DNA of 64,000 nt from Myxococcales bacterium. Its GTDB lineage: Bacteria > Myxococcota_A > Polyangia > Polyangiales > JAFGIB01. This document shows, one piece after another, positions 46,301-49,300 of the stretch (positions are counted from its first letter, which is position 1; each line of letters opens with the position of its first letter). The notes under the pieces were generated by a model, which had not been told where the DNA came from, searched no databases, and saw only the letters and a list, made by a program, of their open reading frames with translations. The stretch spans positions 62,001 through 126,000 of the forward strand of contig JAOUOP010000008.1 of NCBI GenBank assembly GCA_029880325.1. Direction: 5' to 3'. A program made the position numbers and the translations under genes.

Positions 46301-49300
46301 TCGGCGGTGGCGCCGCAGGGCCAGTTGGCCTTGCCCGAAACGTTGCTCTCCATCCGGCGCGTCGAGCCGCGGAAGACCTGCGAGACCCCGGCGGGATCCG
46401 GGACCACGTGGGCGCTGGGTCCGTCCTCCGGCGCCGGGCTCGCTGGCGCCGGATTCTCGCATACGTAGCGATAGCTGCTGGTGCAATACAGGTCGTACCA
46501 AAGTTCGCTTCCCGAGCGGTAATAGGCGGCGCAGTCGCGACTATCCGGCTCGCCGCTGGCCCAGGCGTTGAAGAAGCCGCCCGTGGCGGAGCCGCTGCTA
46601 CCGCCGCTCCAAAACCGATCCACGTCCGTGTCGGCCCAATACCAATCGTCGGTCACATCCCGATCGTGGGCCCCGATCCAGCTTGTGTCAGCGGCGCGAA
46701 TCCCGCTCACGAAGAGGTTTTCGGCGGCATCGTCGAGGCGCACCAGATAGCCGCCCACATTGCCGCAGTTGGTCTGGGCGCTGGCCCAGCTCTGGCTGTT
46801 GGAGCACACGTAGTAGAAATGACCGCCGCGACTGTGAACCACGCAGCTCGTCTCCGGCAGCGGGCTCACCAGGCTGGCGTCGAAGACCTGCGTGCTGCTG
46901 GTGGCGCCACCGGTCGGCGGAGGCCCATCGTAGACCGCGAGCGCCTGGTAGATGCCGCCCCCGGTTGCCACCTGGAAACGCACGCTACCATCGGAGCTCG
47001 GTGTGAACTTGTAGATCTGATCGGGATAGACCTGCGACTCCACGCACTGCTTCGTCGAAGGCTGGCAGATCATGCCGGTGCAACAATCGGGGTCCGATGC
47101 GCAGGTGCCGCCCACGCTGGAGCAGCCCGCCGGCGATGCACAGGTCAAAACTCCAGCGGCGAAATTGCTGCTGACGCCCACCAGGTCCGCGCCAACCACC
47201 TCGGTCGTGTACTGCCCCACCGGATCGCCCAAGCCCAGCGCCGTGGCGGTGCTGGTGTGGCTGTTGCCCGTGGCCGTCGCGTCGATGACCGTGCTCTGGC
47301 CGGGGCTCTGGGCGTACAGGAAGACCGCCGGCGTGAAGCTCGCGTCGTTGTCGTCCTGGGTCGAAATGCGCAGGTGGGTGGCGCGGGTCAGCGAAAAGCG
47401 GAAATTGGCGTCGTTGGCGCCGTCGGTATCCGCGGCGCCGCAGCTCGGCGCCACCGTATCGGGCAGGTTCTTGGTGCCGTCGGCGTCGCTGTCGACGCTG
47501 TAGGAAGTGTTGGTGGCCGTGCCGAGCACATAGGGGTCAGGCTCCACCTCCATGTTCAGGTCGGAAAGCGTCACCGTGCTCGGCGGCTTGCCGTCGTGGA
47601 CCGAAAGCACGGTCTTGAAGTTGCTGCCCTCGGTGTCGATGCGCACGCGCTTGGGCTGGTCCAGGTCGAAGGTGAAGACCGCGTCGGGGCCGTCGGGATT
47701 GACACCACAGCCCACCACATCCGCCGTGTAGTCGGCCGTCGGATAGCTGCCGCTACCGGTGCCGTCGGCGGTGTCCACCCCGCTACTGCCCGAGTCGACC
47801 AGCGAGAGCATGTCACCGACGTAGGTGACGTAATCTCCGTCCATCTTGCCGTCACCGGAGATGGCGATGGCGGTGTCGAAGCTATCGTTGGTATTGCCGG
47901 TCGCGCCGAGAATGAACTTGTCGGTGCCCAACGTGGCCGGGTTGTCCGGCAGGCCGCTGGGCAACCCCTCGTGCAACGAGATCACGGTCTTGAAGTCTGT
48001 CTCCGCGGAATCGACCACGATGGTGGCGTCGACCACGGGCCGGAAGGTGTAGACCACCTCATTGGTCTCACCGTCGGCGCCGCAGCCACTGACGCCCCCC
48101 AAAAATCCCCGCGCCGACTCGCTCTGCCCGGAGGTGGTTCCAACATAGGTCAGGTAGGTCAGGTCGGGGCCCGATGGGATCGGATTGACGCGCGTCTCGC
48201 CCACGTCGATGGGTGCCTGAATCGCCGATGGCACCCCGCGGTAGAGCGACAGCACCACGGGCATCGTGGTCGCCGTGGTCGGCGGACTATCCGCCGTGTG
48301 CACGTTGGCGCCGATGCGCACGGTGGCGCCTGTACCGCCCGTGTCGACGGTGAAGCGGAAGACCGCGTCGGGGCCCGCCGAGTCCGGGTCGCAGCCCGTG
48401 ATTACGCTCGGAATGTCGCCGCTCATGTAGGTGAGATTGCCCGAGGCCACCACGAACTGGTTGGTGACGTCGCCCAGGTTCATGGCCGTGGCGAAGGCCT
48501 CGGATTGCTCCGGCACGAAGCGCGCGATGCCGTCGCTGCTGAGCTGGCCGTTTCGAGTCACGGTGGGGCTGTAGGGCGCGTTGTAGCCGGGCGGCCCGTT
48601 GTGCATCGGGTCGTCGGTGAAGAGCACCACGATGGGAATGGAGTCGCTGCGGAAGCAGGGATAGCCAAAGGTCGCCGCGGGGCAGCCCGCGCCCAGGCGC
48701 TCGGGCACGTTGGGCGAGCCGTGGCCGAAAAACTGCCCCTTGCCCGTGAGCAAGGAGTGCAGCCCGACCATGTCGCCCTCGGGGTAGTCATTGTTCTCGT
48801 TGGTCACGAAGCTGCGGATGGCTTCGCGCACCCGGTCGACGTCCTCGGTCATGTCGACGTAATGGCGGAAGGCCACTTCGTCGCTGTCGCCGTAGCCGCC
48901 CACGGGGATCTCGCTGAACAGGCCCGTGCCGAAGAAGGAGCTACCCATGAGGCAGCGGATCGCCCCCACCACGCCCTTGTTCTTCAGCTCATTGTCGGGC
49001 AGGCCGTCGAAGTCCAGGTCCGGGCAGTTCGTCTGGGTCGGGCTGGTGCAGTAGTCAGCCTGGGCGTTCAGGCAGTTATCTTGATTGTCTGCACTGACCT
49101 TGGCCATGCAGTCGCTGAAGCCACCGCCGGTCTGGGCTTCGCAGCAATTTTTCAGCAGCGCGCACTCGACGTAGTTGCCGTCGGTCATCGACGACACGAG
49201 GTTATCGCGCTCCCCCGACATGGTCGTCGACATGTCCATCAGGAAATACACGTCGGCGTTTTGCACCTGGTAGGCGATGTCGATGGCGGTCTGCCCCGAT

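Larger units (their letters stand above)
32800..48540 (-). repeat. Alternating array of two PPC-like unit types, about 30 units (paralogue A)
   Basis: Units share a core 'CG...DAxFxFT'. One type continues with 'GSGFxHTLALxD', the other with 'NPxPGFxPVxAVFDG'. From about 41,830 to 32,820 I count 17 units in strict alternation (for example at 41,490, 41,060, 40,750, 40,320, 39,590, 38,480, 37,270, 36,830, 36,490, 35,060, 34,730). A dimer without inserts spans roughly 740 bases. Lectin, LamG, DUF2341 and Gly-rich modules sit in the linkers or loops. Confidence 0.8.

Noticed and set aside
20900..48540. Regularly spaced repeats as a CRISPR array or transposon cluster
   Set aside because: The repeats are hundreds of bases long, in one reading frame and diverged at the protein level; no terminal inverted repeats or transposase gene is present.
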